A DNA stretch of 64,000 nucleotides from NCBI GenBank assembly GCA_963575745.1, contig CAUYUJ010017886.1, forward strand, positions 157,367-221,366, in the 5' to 3' direction. Below are positions 30,708-41,179 of the stretch, in pieces (the stretch's first letter is position 1; every line of letters begins with the position of its first letter). This stretch comes from Prorocentrum cordatum (taxonomy: Eukaryota > Sar > Dinophyceae > Prorocentrales > Prorocentraceae). The notes beneath the pieces were generated by a model that saw only the letters and a program-made list of their open reading frames with translations, did no database searches and had not been told where the DNA came from. Made by a program: the position numbers and the translations under genes.

Positions 30708-31119
30708 CTGAGGCGTTCCCTTCAGAAGCAAACGCTTCCCTCATGCCGACCCCGCAACTTGCGTCGTCGCATCTTCGTTTTCGGCGTTGCTTGTTGTTGA
30801 GATGTTGTTCCCTCCGAGGGGACTCCCAGAACACCCCGTTCTCGGAGGATCACGGGTCGAGGATCGAGGAGCGATGATCAAGGGTCAAGGATCTGGGAAC
30901 GAGGGTCGAGGTTCTTGTTGGACGCCCGAATGATCCAGGACAGCTGCGGTCGGGGGCCACTCCAGTCTGAGCCCCCAGGGCGCGCACCCGTGACCACCCT
31001 TGACCGCCCCCAGCCCTGACACCTCCGGTTTGGCTCCCCCGGCGCGAATTTGCAGCTGCCGCCCCTGGCCCCGTCAGGCCCCCAAACAGCTCCCAAGACG
31101 CCCACGAGGGTTCCCAAAG

Positions 31120-31190
31120 AGAGCTCCTCCTCCTCCCCCTCCTCCTCCTCCTCCTCCTCTTCCTCCTCCTCCTCCTCCTCCAAATCCTCC
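31120..31190. repeat. (TCC)n tract
   Basis: Opposed by the (GGA)n tract at 31315-31395, so the pair could form a large hairpin about 50 bp per arm. Confidence 0.9.
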
Positions 31191-31314
31191 TCGACCGCGC
31201 ACTCCCCGCCTCTTCTGTGGGTGGGCGGAATGGCGCGCAAGCCTCTTGAGTCTGGGAGGATCGAGGGCCGAAGAGCGAGGATCCAGGGTCGAGGATCGAG
31301 GATCGGGTCGGACG

Positions 31315-31395
31315 AGGAGGAGGGGGGGAGGAGGAGGAGGAGGAGGAGGAGGAGGAGGAGGAGGAGGAGGAGGAGGAGGAGGAGGAGGAAGAGGT
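31315..31395. repeat. (GGA)n tract
   Basis: Inverted partner of 31120-31190. Between the two are several GGATCGAGG repeats, also seen at 30850-30910. Confidence 0.9.
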
Positions 31396-31409
31396 GGTAG
31401 CATAGCCGA

Positions 31410-31640
31410 GGGAAATCCCGGGCCAGCAAGGCGGTGGACGAGCATCGAGGCTCTCTGTCGCTGCCCCCGGCGCCTGCGCGAGCCCGCGCTCCCGCGGCGC
31501 CTGCGCGGCCTCCTCCGGCTCCAGCGCGGGGCCCGCACCCCCGCCGCGCAGCAGGCCCAGGTACGCCCTCCCCGCGGCCGCGATGGCGGCCATGGCCTCC
31601 TGGGCCAGCCTCCTCTCCTCGGAGGCGGCGATTCGAAGAG
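31410..31640 (-). CDS. Exon-like helix block
   Basis: Minus strand reads AASEERRLAQEAMAAIAAAG then RAYLGLLRGGGAG and an acidic/Ala tail. AYLGLLRG parallels AYLRLLRA of the blocks at 18.5 and 22.6 kb. The opening segment is duplicated at about 31928-31955 (AASEERRTAQ), 325 bp upstream on this strand. Boundaries are uncertain. Confidence 0.45.
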
Positions 31641-32547
31641 GAGATCGACAGCAGAATTGGACTACCCCCGAATTCTTCTTGTTTCGTCGGGTCTGCGAGG
31701 AGTGCATCGAGTGACCCGTAGATCTACGAACATTCTGCATGTGTTTCGTGATCTCAAAGAAAAACATGTTTGAAGTAACCTGTATCGGGGTATTGCCTAG
31801 GGTGCCCTTGGCCCAAGGTGTCCCAAGCTTTTCGCACAATTTTCGAGCCCCATTGGGGCCCTCTGGGCCTTGTCGGAAGTGCTCTGGAGGTCGCAGGGGC
31901 CTCCTTGGAAATCCTGGGGCACCTTGGGCCGTCCTCCTCTCCTCGGAGGCGGCGGAAAGGACGAACACAATCGGGGTTGATTGGAGAGGGCACGCGAGAG
32001 GACACAAGACCCTTCCGAAGGCCACGTTGTCACAGGAATGTAAAAAGCATGGATCGCGAAACACAAGACACGCGCGGGTACCCCTCCTTTGGCAGAGTCG
32101 ACATACTAGTCAGCCTCGACTGTAGCCCAGGGGCGGGCATTACACGTACCTCTCCCGGGACCTCGCCGAAGACATGGATCCTCGACGCCCCTGGATACAT
32201 GTATTGCTCCCGGGCCCCAGGGCCATCACATATCGAGCAGGCTCAAACATTGTCCAGGGATGTCGGGTGGGTAGTAATTGGGGGCGACCTACATTTGGGG
32301 TGAAGTAAAGGGTCCTGAAGTGGCCCTTTGGGGCCATCTTGGAGACAGCAGAGGCCCAAAAGATGCCTCTAGGGCCTTTCTATTCACCCCCCCTTTAGGC
32401 CACCCCCCATTGCCACCCGCCCGAGAAAGATGGGGTCTAGGGCTTCGCTATACAGATGTATATATGTATACATACATATTCTTTTTTATGAAAAGATCAA
32501 GTTTCAGCTGTTTCGCGATGTCGCATCTCGGGGGCAGTCGGGAACTT
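31641..32547. other. No recognised gene
   Basis: Contains the 22-bp duplication noted above, GGCCCTTTGGGGCC-type short palindromes near 32320 and TATACATACA repeats near 32460. No element family match apart from that. Confidence 0.4.
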
Positions 32548-32745
32548 TTGCTTAGCGCTTCGCGCGGCGGCGGCCCAGGCGACACGCTGCGCCCTGCGAG
32601 CGGATGGCATGTCCCTCCGCCCCGCGGGGCGGGGGGCCAAGAACAGCTCGGGACGTTGCAGCCTGGGGACCGGGAAGTGGCTACGCCGAAGCTTGGTGGG
32701 CCAGAACCGGCGGAGCGACACGATATCCAAAAGCTGCCGACCGTG
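32548..32745. repeat. Dispersed family N, copy 2
   Basis: Matches 4437-4640. Family C copy 5 follows within 12 bp. Confidence 0.65.
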
Positions 32746-32755
32746 TGCACCTACA

Positions 32756-32899
32756 CTTAGGTCGGGCATGTCCCCCTACAGGCGGATGTTGTAAGACAAA
32801 TCGATCATAGCCAAACCATGCTCGAAACATCGCCCCCGGATTTTTTTAGTGATTATGTTTGAATATTCCTCCTTTTGAGAGACACGCCCGACTTAAAAC
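32756..32899 (-). mobile_element. Family C palindromic element (introner-like), copy 5
   Basis: TIRs TTAGGTCGGGCATGTCCCC and CACGCCCGACTTAA. The minus strand reads GTTTTAAGTCGGGC at one end and CCCGACCTAAG at the other (144 nt). The inner TTTGAATATTCC is shared with copy 1. Confidence 0.7.
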
Positions 32900-33061
32900 C
32901 ACCTACACCGATCCTGGCCGGACCGGTCCTGGGCCCAGCATCGTTGCGTACGCCTTCCCGGCTCGGCCAGGAGGGCATACACATCCATCCTGGGCCCAGG
33001 AGGAGGAGAAGGAGGCTGACGCCCCAGGCGCTGCAATGCGCCCTCGCAGCCTGCGCAAGAA

Positions 33062-33165
33062 AGGAGGAGGAGGAGGAGGAGGAGGAGGAGGAGGAGGAGG
33101 AGGAGGAGGAGAGATAGGAGGAGGAGAGATAGGAGGAGGAGAGATAGGAGGAGAGATAGGAGGAG
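33062..33165. repeat. (GGA)n passing into (GGAGGAGAGATA)n
   Basis: Plain GGA units give way to four copies of a GATAGGAGGAGA unit, a clear example of a higher-order repeat arising from the trinucleotide. Confidence 0.9.
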
Positions 33166-33299
33166 GCGTACGCGATGATTCTGAGCCCAGGGCCGACCCC
33201 GCCAGGACTGGTGCAGGTGTGCAGCGCGTGCCGTCCGATTTTGGGCCCTCCTTGCCCCTCCCGCGCAAACAGCCCCTCGTCCTGAGGGGCAACGATCCC

Positions 33300-33622
33300 A
33301 GACCCCCTCGAGTCATGGAAAGATGACGACGGAAACCATGTCGCGATTTTCGCCCTCTGGAGGCCCTTACAGGCCCGTGGGACCGACAAAAAAACAACCC
33401 AGGATGAAAAACCGATCCAGGCGAATGGGTCGAGACCGTTATGAACAACTGATGAAGTCGGGGGTCTCACGGGGGGAAGCATCGTGTCTGAATCGCCGAT
33501 ACATTGCCGACAAATCGGCGATAGGCCCCTGACAGCGAATCCGCACCTCCCCGGGCGGGGCGGGCGGTTGAGCCCATATCGGCGACGAGTGGGCGATTGG
33601 GAACCGATGCGCCCCCACCCTG
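33300..33622. repeat. Dispersed families I (reverse orientation) and J
   Basis: 33300-33440 resembles family I read in reverse (GCGATTTTCGCCCTCTGGAGG, CCCAGGATGAAAAACCGATC). 33488-33622 matches family J through CAAATCGGCGATAGGCCCC and GACGAGTGGGCGATTGG. Confidence 0.5.
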
Positions 33623-33769
33623 AGCCTGCAGTCAAGGCGCTGACACATAAGGACAACTTTGGGCTCAGGAGGGGCTCGGGTTTTCGAGCCGTTCCTGAGG
33701 TCTTCGAGCCGTTCGGGGAGTCTGTTCTTGGCGGCGCGCACAAGGGTGTAAGGGGAGGGGGGACGGATT

Positions 33770-33870
33770 CTTAGAAGGAGGCTACTTTTTAGCAGGCGCG
33801 GGCCCTACATCTGATGATAAGGCCCGCGCCTTCAAAGAACCAGGGTCCTTCTAAGAAGCCTTCCCCCCTC
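33770..33870. repeat. Short imperfect palindrome
   Basis: GATTCTTAGAAGGAGGCT..GCGCGGGCC is mirrored by GGCCCGCGCC..GTCCTTCTAAGAAGCC. About 45 bp per arm; a small foldback or MITE. Confidence 0.65.
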
Positions 33871-34046
33871 CTACCCTCCTTCGGCGCGTGGCTGGCTTAC
33901 GTAGACGAGGCCCGCTGTTGCCAGGAAAACCCCGTTGTCCCATATCCCGAACACCCGGAATAAAACAAAAAACGTTTCCGGAGGAGGAGGAGGAGGAGGA
34001 GGAGGAGGAGAAAGAGGAGGAGGAAGAGGAGGAGGAGGATCTCTAG

Positions 34047-34205
34047 AGGGCGCATCTTTTACTTCCGCCGGCTCGTTTTCCTTCCACCGCCTTCCGCGGC
34101 AGTCCGCCGACGAAGAGGTGACAGCTCCTTCGACTCTCGAGGGCGAGGCCCTCTCTGGAACGCTCCGCTTGGCGTTCCTTCTGGCAGTGCCATGGCTGTG
34201 CCCCT
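34047..34205. repeat. Dispersed family M, copy 2
   Basis: Matches 935-1060 through GGGCGCATCTTTT and CCGCCTTCCGCGGC. A (GGA)n tract lies just upstream (33980-34045). Confidence 0.5.
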
Positions 34206-34244
34206 CTCCCACCCTTGCCCAGCAGAGGCCTCCTGGATGGGGTC

Positions 34245-34420
34245 GGCGTAGATGGGGTCGGAGGATCTCGCCGCATCGGCGATGCATCGGCAATGCGTCG
34301 GCGATGCGCTGGCGACGTCGGAGATGCATCGGTGACGTCGGCATGTAGAACATCGGGATCAACATCGAGCCGCATCGCCGATGCACAAGCGATACGGTGC
34401 GATCCTCCGACCTCATCGAC
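34245..34420. repeat. Short repeats of GATGCATCGGC type
   Basis: GGCGATGCATCGGCAATGCG and variants recur about eight times, including inverted copies, similar to 5215-5290. Confidence 0.6.
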
Positions 34421-34583
34421 TCCGACCCCATCTGGGAGGCCTGGGAGCCCATTGGCGCCCGCGGGCCGCGCCTCCTCTGCCCCCTCCTCCTCCTCCTCCT
34501 CCTCCTCCTCCTCCTCCTCCTCCTCCTCCATCCTTCTCCTTCCTCTTCCTCCTCCATCCCCTCCCGCCTCCCTCCTTCTCCAC

Positions 34584-34733
34584 CTTTGCCCATTGACGCC
34601 CGCAAACCGCGCCTCCTCTGGCACCCGGGCCTCCCTCTCCGCCACGGCGCGGCTGACGCCCGCGTACAGCATGCCGAGGTACGCCACCGCGGGGCGGGGC
34701 GCGAGCTCCGCCTCGGCCGTGCACGGCGGGCGG
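34584..34733 (-). CDS. Exon-like helix block, 150 nt
   Basis: Minus strand: acceptor GCTCACCAG|CCGCC and donor GGGCAAAG|GTGGAG, 150 nt in total. The frame reads AELAPRPAVAYLGMLYAGVS then RAVAEREARVPEEARFAGVN. AYLGML parallels AYLGLL and AYLRLL in other blocks. A 31-bp near-copy of its 3' end occurs 142 bp downstream (34448-34478), beyond a (GGA)n tract. Confidence 0.5.
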
Positions 34734-34819
34734 CTGGTGAGCCCGCCCGCTGCCTGAGGCGATGCCCAGGCAGGGACAACATTGGACAGGGACCTACTGG
34801 GGCGGCCCTACACACGCGA

Positions 34820-34822
34820 TGG

Positions 34823-34873
<51 letters not shown>

Positions 34874-35290
34874 CGATGATGATGGTGTAGATGATGATCA
34901 TGATGATGGTGATGACGATGACGATGATGATGCTGCTGATGATGATGATGATGAGGAGGAGGAGGAGGAGGAGGATTTGGAGGGCGAGGAGGAGGCGGAG
35001 GAGGAGGAAGGAGGAGGAGGAGGAGGAGGAGGAGGAGGAGGCCGAGGAGGAGACGAGGAGGAGGAGATGATGAGGAGGAGGACGAGGAGACGAGGAGGAG
35101 AGGAGGAGGACGAGAGAGGACGAGGGGAGAGGAGGGAGGAAGGAGGAGAGGAGGAGGAGGAGGATGAGGAGGAGGGGAGGAGGACGAGAGGAGTACGGGG
35201 AGGAGGAGTAATGGTAGGAGGATGAGGAGGAGGAGGAGGAGGAGGAGGAGGAGGAGGAGGAGGAGGAGGAGGAGGAGGAGGAGGAGGAGG
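34820..35290. repeat. (GAT)n to (GAG)n compound microsatellite
   Basis: About 18 GAT units, mixed GAT/GAC, then degenerate and finally pure GAG up to 35290. The 3' end of the LINE fragment on the minus strand runs into it. Confidence 0.95.
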
Positions 35291-36742
35291 ATGAATTCCT
35301 GGGATTCCTGGTGGCGGGCTCCTGAGTGCAAGCTCAGCCCCTATACCTCATTCACGCCTCAGGGAAACTCATGCCGAATTTAGGCGGGAGTCCCCTCTTC
35401 AACCTGCTGAGATTCTGCTTCCCTGTAGTGCTACAGGGCCTGGGGTGCACCTGGTCACGCAGAGGGCAGATCACAGCCAGATTCACAGGGGTCCCTACAC
35501 AAAAATTTCCACATGCAGCACAAAAAAGAACTCCTCGGTACACATACAACTGGTGTGAGGAATGGCACAGTGAAACACTCGGATGATGCCCGCCATCGGG
35601 CCCGACTGGCTTCCACGGACCGATCCCAGCGGAGGGCCCATCCCTCGAAGCGGGACCCAACACCACGGGGCCAGGACAGGCCTCAGGCCAAAACTGATCC
35701 AAGCGGCCTTTCAAGGCAGGGAAACGTCTGGCACATAACTTACATTTAAAAACAGTGCTCATCTTCAGGACATCATGTCCTTGTTGGACGAGGCGGCATT
35801 TACGTTGGTTGGCACTATTAACCCTAGCTCTCTCTCGGTGTTGCTCGCGGCCTAGTCTATCTTGGCGGGTACGACCACAGGTCAACGACACGTGACGACT
35901 GATAGCTAGGAGCCGCTGCAACACGAGGACACAACAGGAATCGACGCTATGCACTGTTCTGACTAATTCATGATCCAAAGCCCCCCATTCGGCAGCCACC
36001 CCAGCGAAGACATCTGCAACCGAATTAGCAACAAGGCCGTGGGGAGAGATCTGGTACTGGTCGATCTGTCTCCTGGTAGGATGACTTTTAACCCAGGTCG
36101 CACGAACATCACCTGGTCGTCTCTCAAGAGTGGTCCAAACTTTTTGCCATATGTCCAGCATGGTAGAGTCATCCACCCGTGCTCCTTTCCTTCTGAAGGC
36201 CAAGACAATAGGCTGGTAATCAATGTAAACGTGAATTGGGCCCTCGGTGTAAACCAAGAGCTGATGTAGTGCAAATAGTTCTGCTCGAGGAGAGCTCTGC
36301 ACACACATACCAACAGTAGGCAGGGTCCCACAAAGGATACCTCGAACTTCTAGGGAATCAGGGTCCAGGTGAACAACAGACCATCCGCATCTCCTCAACC
36401 TCCAATCCTTGCCGTGTTCTCCTCCCGAACCGTCAGTCCCAAACACTCCTCCAACAATTTTAACTCCAGAGCTGATGGACTCAAGGAAAGATCCCCAGGC
36501 CCAAACGCGGAGCTGCCCATCAGGAAGGTCATCCAACGTCCAGCCCATGGGGACCAACCCTCGGGTCCAAAAACAAGAGGCGTCAGTGACCCCTTGGCGG
36601 GCATCATCAGTAAACCTATCAGTGAGTCGGATCGCAGAATCCTCGATATTTTTGTTGTCTTCACACTCCCAAAACCGGTGCAAAGGGGTCTCTGGGGCCA
36701 AACCACACCTGGGACAAACTCCGTTGCTTTCATACCCCGAGT
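35291..36742 (-). mobile_element. LINE retrotransposon, 3' end only
   Basis: Minus-strand fragment with the zinc finger and RNase H of a non-LTR element. Its 5' part is lost in the assembly gap at 36743. About 60 nt of 3' UTR follow the stop, and the element ends right at the (TCC)n strand of the microsatellite at 35290. There is no poly(A). Confidence 0.85.
35352..36742 (-). CDS. LINE polyprotein C-terminus: zinc finger and RNase H
   Basis: The frame is open from the gap to the TGA at 35352, about 460 residues. It begins with a zinc finger, CPRCGLAPETPLHRFWEC (CxxC..HxxxxC), typical of the region after LINE reverse transcriptase. RNase H follows with all four acidic positions: FGTDGSGG (D), SSPRAELFAL (E), VYIDYQPIV (D) and SVADVFAG (D). 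A further Cys motif, FKCKLCARRFPALKGRLDQF, and CAACGNFC lie near the C-terminus. The domain removes the RNA strand during target-primed reverse transcription. The frame is intact, so this copy looks young. Confidence 0.85.
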
Positions 36743-36842
36743 NNNNNNNNNNNNNNNNNNNNNNNNNNNNNNNNNNNNNNNNNNNNNNNNNNNNNNNNNN
36801 NNNNNNNNNNNNNNNNNNNNNNNNNNNNNNNNNNNNNNNNNN
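36743..36842. other. Assembly gap of 100 N
   Basis: Exactly 100 N, the usual placeholder for a gap of unknown length. It cuts the LINE fragment to its left and falls beside a (CTCCTCCCC)n tract on its right. Confidence 0.99.
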
Positions 36843-37173
36843 TGCTCCTCCCCCTCCTCCCCCTCCTCCCCCTCCTCCTCCACCTGCACGTCGGCGACAA
36901 GCCGACCGGGTTCAGCCCTGTCCTGGCCCCGCCCGCTGGCCTCCGCCGACGGCATTCCCGGGGGCGCGCCGGGCGGCGGCGCGGGAGGGCCGACTCGCGC
37001 CGGTGCGGCGATGGCCAGGCGCCCCTCGACCTCCGCGAAGATGGCGCCCACCTCGGCCTCCGCCAGCTCGGCCAGCTGCGCGGCAGCGGCATCGCTGCGC
37101 GCCCTCGCGCCGGCTTCCGGCCGCTCGGCCAGCTTCGCCGCGGCAGCCGCGCTGCGCGCCCTCGCGTAGGCCT
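36843..37173 (-). CDS. Exon-like Ala-rich coiled-coil block
   Basis: A good acceptor, CTGTGTCTCGTCACAG, precedes it on the minus strand. It reads AYARARSAAAAAKLAERPEA, then ARARSDAAAAQLAELAEAEV, a clear internal duplication of about 19 residues, then IFAEVEGRLAIAA and a Pro-rich and acidic end running into the gap. Resembles the block at 40534-40724 (ARARSAAAAAALAELAKAQ). Function unknown. Confidence 0.55.
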
Positions 37174-37294
37174 CTGTGACGAGACACAGAAAGCTATGAG
37201 CATGTAATCGGCCTCGCTGCGGCCCTGCACGCCACTGACACACATTTATATGTGCATACATGTTTACTCACATATGTACATACATGCACATCTA

Positions 37295-37538
37295 TATACA
37301 TCCATCCATCCATCCATCCATCCATCCATCCATCCATCCATCCATCCATCCATCCACACATACATACATACATTCACACATACACATACATACGTGCAAC
37401 CATACATGCATACACACGTGTATACATCCGAACACATACATGCATACATATGTACATCCATGCACACAGGCATACTTACATACATACACACATACATGCA
37501 ACCATATATACACATTCACACATACATACGAATGTACA

Positions 37539-37569
<31 letters not shown>

Positions 37570-38385
37570 GTACACACATACATACATACATACACACATA
37601 CATGCATGCATGTTTGCATACATATGCCCCAGCCATGCATGTCTACATGCATGCATGTGTGCATGCATGCATGCATACATGCATACATACATACAACCAC
37701 ACATGCATGCATACATACACACATGCATGCATGCATGCATATATACATGCATACACACATACACATGCATACATACATGCATACATACATGCACACATGT
37801 ACACACGCATGCATACACACGCTTACATACATACATACGTAGATACACACATACATACATACACACATACATGCACACCTACGGACATACACACATGCAT
37901 ACAGCCATGCATGCATTCATGCATGTATACACACGTACACATACACATACATACATACATCCGCACGTACTCATGCATGTATGCATATTTACAGATACCT
38001 GTACATATACACATGTACATACGCATGCCCGCACGTACATACACCCGCACGTACATTCATACACATATATACATGTACACACACGTACTCATACACGTAT
38101 GCATATATACATGTCCACATGCATGCATACATACATACACACATACATACATGCACACATGCGTGTAAGCGTACACACATGTATGCATCCATACACACAT
38201 GCATGCATGCCTGCATACATGAATGCATACACACACACACACACCTACGCACATACATACATACATACATATTTACACACAAACATACAAACATACACCC
38301 ATACACACATCCATACACATGCACACATATACATGCTCATATATATATATATATACACATATATATACGTACATACATATATATA
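37295..38385. repeat. (CATC)n then (CATA)n-rich microsatellite, about 1.1 kb
   Basis: About 14 CATC units lead into a long field of ACAT/ACAC/GCAT tetranucleotides ending in (AT)n. His/Tyr/Thr-rich plus-strand frames and Cys/Met/Val-rich minus frames are by-products. Confidence 0.95.
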
Positions 38386-38870
38386 TGTAGTTCAATACCG
38401 ACACCTGTATACATGACTTGATGTATACACATGCAGCTAGGCATCTTTAGACGTATCGAGACATGCATCCATACATACATGAAGGGGAGGAGGGGAAGGA
38501 GGAGGAGCCCACGGCCAAATGATCACGACTCGCCCCGGCTGAAGACACAATGACAATCTAAAGGTTGCCAGGCAGACTGGGAACCCCACAGGAGCCGACC
38601 TGCAATAAGCAAACTCATGCAGTGAACCGTGGTCATGGAAGGACAGCTTTTTGTTCCCTACCTAGGCTCTGCCCAGAAGGAGTCTTACTGTTTGGCTTAA
38701 AGGGCCGGGCAGTGCTAACCGCCCCAGGCGGTTCCCCCGGTCCCCTGGGAGCCAAGCAAAAGCAACAGCAAAGGTAAAAGCAAACGCGCGGTTCCCCCAG
38801 TTGCGCTCCCTGGGTGCCAAGCAAAAGCAAAAGCAAAGGCCAAAGTGAAGGCAAAAACGAAGGCAAAGCA
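38386..38870. repeat. Mostly unrecognised, with a 60-bp duplication
   Basis: GGTTCCCCCGGTCCCCTGGG.. plus AGCCAAGCAAAAGCAACAGC (38730-38790) is repeated at 38790-38845 with small changes. AAAGC units follow. No gene. Confidence 0.6.
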
Positions 38871-38872
38871 AA

Positions 38873-39020
38873 AGCATAGCATAGCATAGCATAGCGCAGC
38901 ATAGCATAGCGCAGCATAGCATAGCATAGCATAGCTAATAGCTTAGCCCAGCATAGCATTGAGCAGCTTCGCGTAGCATAGCATAGCATAGCATAGCATA
39001 GCAGAGCATAGCGTAGCGGC
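38873..39020. repeat. (AGCAT)n pentanucleotide microsatellite
   Basis: About 25 AGCAT units with AGCGC variants. Confidence 0.9.
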
Positions 39021-39074
39021 GACTTGATGCCTGCTTCTGCTGCTGCTTCACTTACGGCGTGGCGTCGGCGGTTC

Positions 39075-39485
<411 letters not shown>

Positions 39486-40209
39486 TACGACGATGAGGAG
39501 AAGGAGGAGGACGGCGTTTACCGCTCCTACTAATGTTGCTTTCCTAGAGGCTCCAACTCCTAGGTAGGGTCGCACTGAGAAAATTTTTCTCCGCGGATGA
39601 ACAGAGCCGAATACTTCCCCGCCGCGTGGCCGATCAGCGTTGCGCACTGGACTCGGGCAGGAGGGGGGCATTAAACACATGTGACCCGAATTCGCATCAT
39701 AGTGAAGCGAGTGGTTGCCCCAAATCAAAGGAGGTTACACGCAGTGACAATGTCACGAAATTCGGCCCACACATGCGAACGCAAGCGGAGGAGGAGGCGG
39801 AGGATGAGGAGGAGGGGGAGGAGGAGGAGGAGGAATAGGGGAGAAGGGAGAAGAGCTCGCGCGTGCGCCAACCAACCTTTGGCTGGTGTTCGCACAAGGT
39901 CCCACAGGAGCAATCTAGAAGGACAGGGACAGCGAGGGCAATGAACAGTTGTATTGTCTGTGGCAGGGCGTACGCTGCGATGCCTCCCCGAGCCCTGCCG
40001 AGCAGGGGCGGGAAAGAAATTGTGCTCACGTCCGTCGGCGCAGTCGAAGTTTGCCTCTACCTTCGGGGAGGGTGGCGGTGCACCAAATCACTGGCTCTCC
40101 ATGGCGATCCATGCACCGTCACCATGCCCTCAGGCCATGCAGCAATCAATCCATTGGAGGGTGCCTGTGCCTGTATATCTGTGTGGCGGACAAGAAGTGC
40201 CGATACCGC
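39486..40209. other. No recognised gene
   Basis: Contains a (GGA)n tract at 39785-39835 and a hairpin GCGCCAACCAACC..GGCTGGTGTTCGC near 39875. Weak frames on both strands. Confidence 0.4.
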
Positions 40210-40295
40210 TGCTCCCGGACCTCTCCCGGGGTGCTCTCTGGCACGGATTTCGAAGCGAGTCTGGCCGTGGCGGCGAGGGTCGTGGCCGCGAGGGC
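40210..40295 (-). CDS. Exon-like Ala-rich block
   Basis: Minus strand reads ALAATTLAATARLASKSVPE after a possible acceptor CTCGGGGGAG|G. Its phase does not match the block at 40534-40724 if the obvious splice sites are used, so the join is unresolved. Confidence 0.35.
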
Positions 40296-40349
40296 CTCCC
40301 CCGAGGTCCCAGGAGGGCAAACACGAGGGAAGGGAAGGGCAGCGGCATC

Positions 40350-40534
40350 GGTACTCCAGATTTCGTAATAAAGGCAGGGGGGTCTCATTTCGGGGGGGGT
40401 CTCTTCCAGGCTATCTTGGAGGGCCTGGGGGGGTCTGGGGACGATGTTTTGGAGGGTTCTCATGGGGGAGGTCTGAAATGGCTTGTCTTGGAGGGTCCAG
40501 ACCCCCTCCCTTTTATTACGAAGTCTGGAGTACC
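40350..40534 (-). mobile_element. Family A palindromic element, copy 1
   Basis: TIRs GGTACTCCAGATTTCGTAAT and TTACGAAGTCTGGAGTACC. The first bases of the minus-strand TIR supply the donor GGGACAG|GTACTCC of the neighbouring exon block. The inner half carries a second inverted pair around GGCTTGTCTTGGAGGGTCC. Confidence 0.8.
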
Positions 40535-40724
40535 TGTCCCTCCTCTGAGCCTTCGCCAGCTCGGCCAGCGCCGCCGCAGCGGCCGCGCTGCGCGCCCTCG
40601 CGGCGATCGCGAGGCGCAGCTCGGAGGCCTCCGCGTCGCGGCTGCGCAGCTGCTCCAGCGCCGCGGCGCGAGCCGCCTGCGCCCGCGCCTCGCGCTGCCT
40701 CGCCGCGTCGAGCCGCCGCGACAC
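40534..40724 (-). CDS. Exon-like coiled-coil block between two family A elements
   Basis: Minus strand: acceptor TCTCCCCCCGAG|GTGTCG and donor GGGACAG|GTACTCC. The frame gives VSRRLDAARQREARAQAARA, then ALEQLRSRDAEASELRLAIA and ARARSAAAAAALAELAKAQ, a strong Ala-rich coiled coil. It joins in phase 0 with the block at 40942 (..GELRA then VSRRL..). This is the best supported exon-intron-exon unit in the window. Confidence 0.6.
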
Positions 40725-40941
40725 CTCGGGGGGAGACAGGGAGGATACTTTAGATTTCGTAATAAAGGGAGGGGGGTCTCATTTCGGGGGGGGGTCTCTT
40801 CCAGGCCATCTTGGAGGGCCTGGGTGGGTCTGGGAACGATGTTTTGGAGGGTTCTCCCACGGGGGGGGATCTGAAATGGCTTGTCTTGGAGGGTCCAGAC
40901 CCCCTCCCTTTTATTACGAAACCTGGAGTATTGAGAAATAC
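40725..40941 (-). mobile_element. Family A palindromic element forming a complete intron, copy 2
   Basis: TIRs ATACTTTAGATTTCGTAATA and TATTACGAAACCTGGAGTAT lie at 40745-40931. With a few flanking bases it makes a 217-nt intron starting GTATTTCTC and ending TCTCCCCCCGAG, with flanking exons in phase. More than 90% alike by eye to copy 1 in the inner part. A truncated third relative lies at about 41085-41120. Confidence 0.8.
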
Positions 40942-41085
40942 CGCCCGCAACTCCCCAGATCTCTCCTGGGGCGCGGCCGCCAGCACAGCCGCCACAGCCG
41001 CTGCAGCCGCCGCAGCCGCTGCCGCCGCTGCAGCCGCTGCAGCCGCCACGACTATCGCCGAAGAGAACCCAGCCGTGCGGACGAG
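40942..41085 (-). CDS. Exon-like block with poly-Ala stretch
   Basis: Minus strand reads DLVRTAGFSSAIVV, a run of about 17 Ala with Val, then VLAAAPQERSGELRA, ending at GCGGGCG|GTATTTC. The poly-Ala is encoded by a GCNGC repeat, so length variation is likely. The upper boundary is uncertain. Confidence 0.5.
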
Positions 41086-41179
41086 GTCCCTCCAGGACAA
41101 GCCAAGGCATCCCCCCCCTCTCCAGATCCCAAACGTCGTGATGTGTTGCATGACGTAGGCGCGTGGAGGTCTCCACCCA

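Noticed and set aside
24700-30800. Bacterial or organellar contamination
   Set aside because: The GT-AG intron, large palindromes and tandem arrays argue against it, and no bacterial operon or organelle gene is present.
33871-35331. 486-codon minus-strand frame with poly-Leu and poly-His
   Set aside because: Mostly microsatellite; only the block at 34584-34733 has splice-site and helix support.
37250-38421. His/Tyr/Thr-rich 388-codon frame
   Set aside because: Product of (CATA)n; every frame is open and no start context or domain exists.
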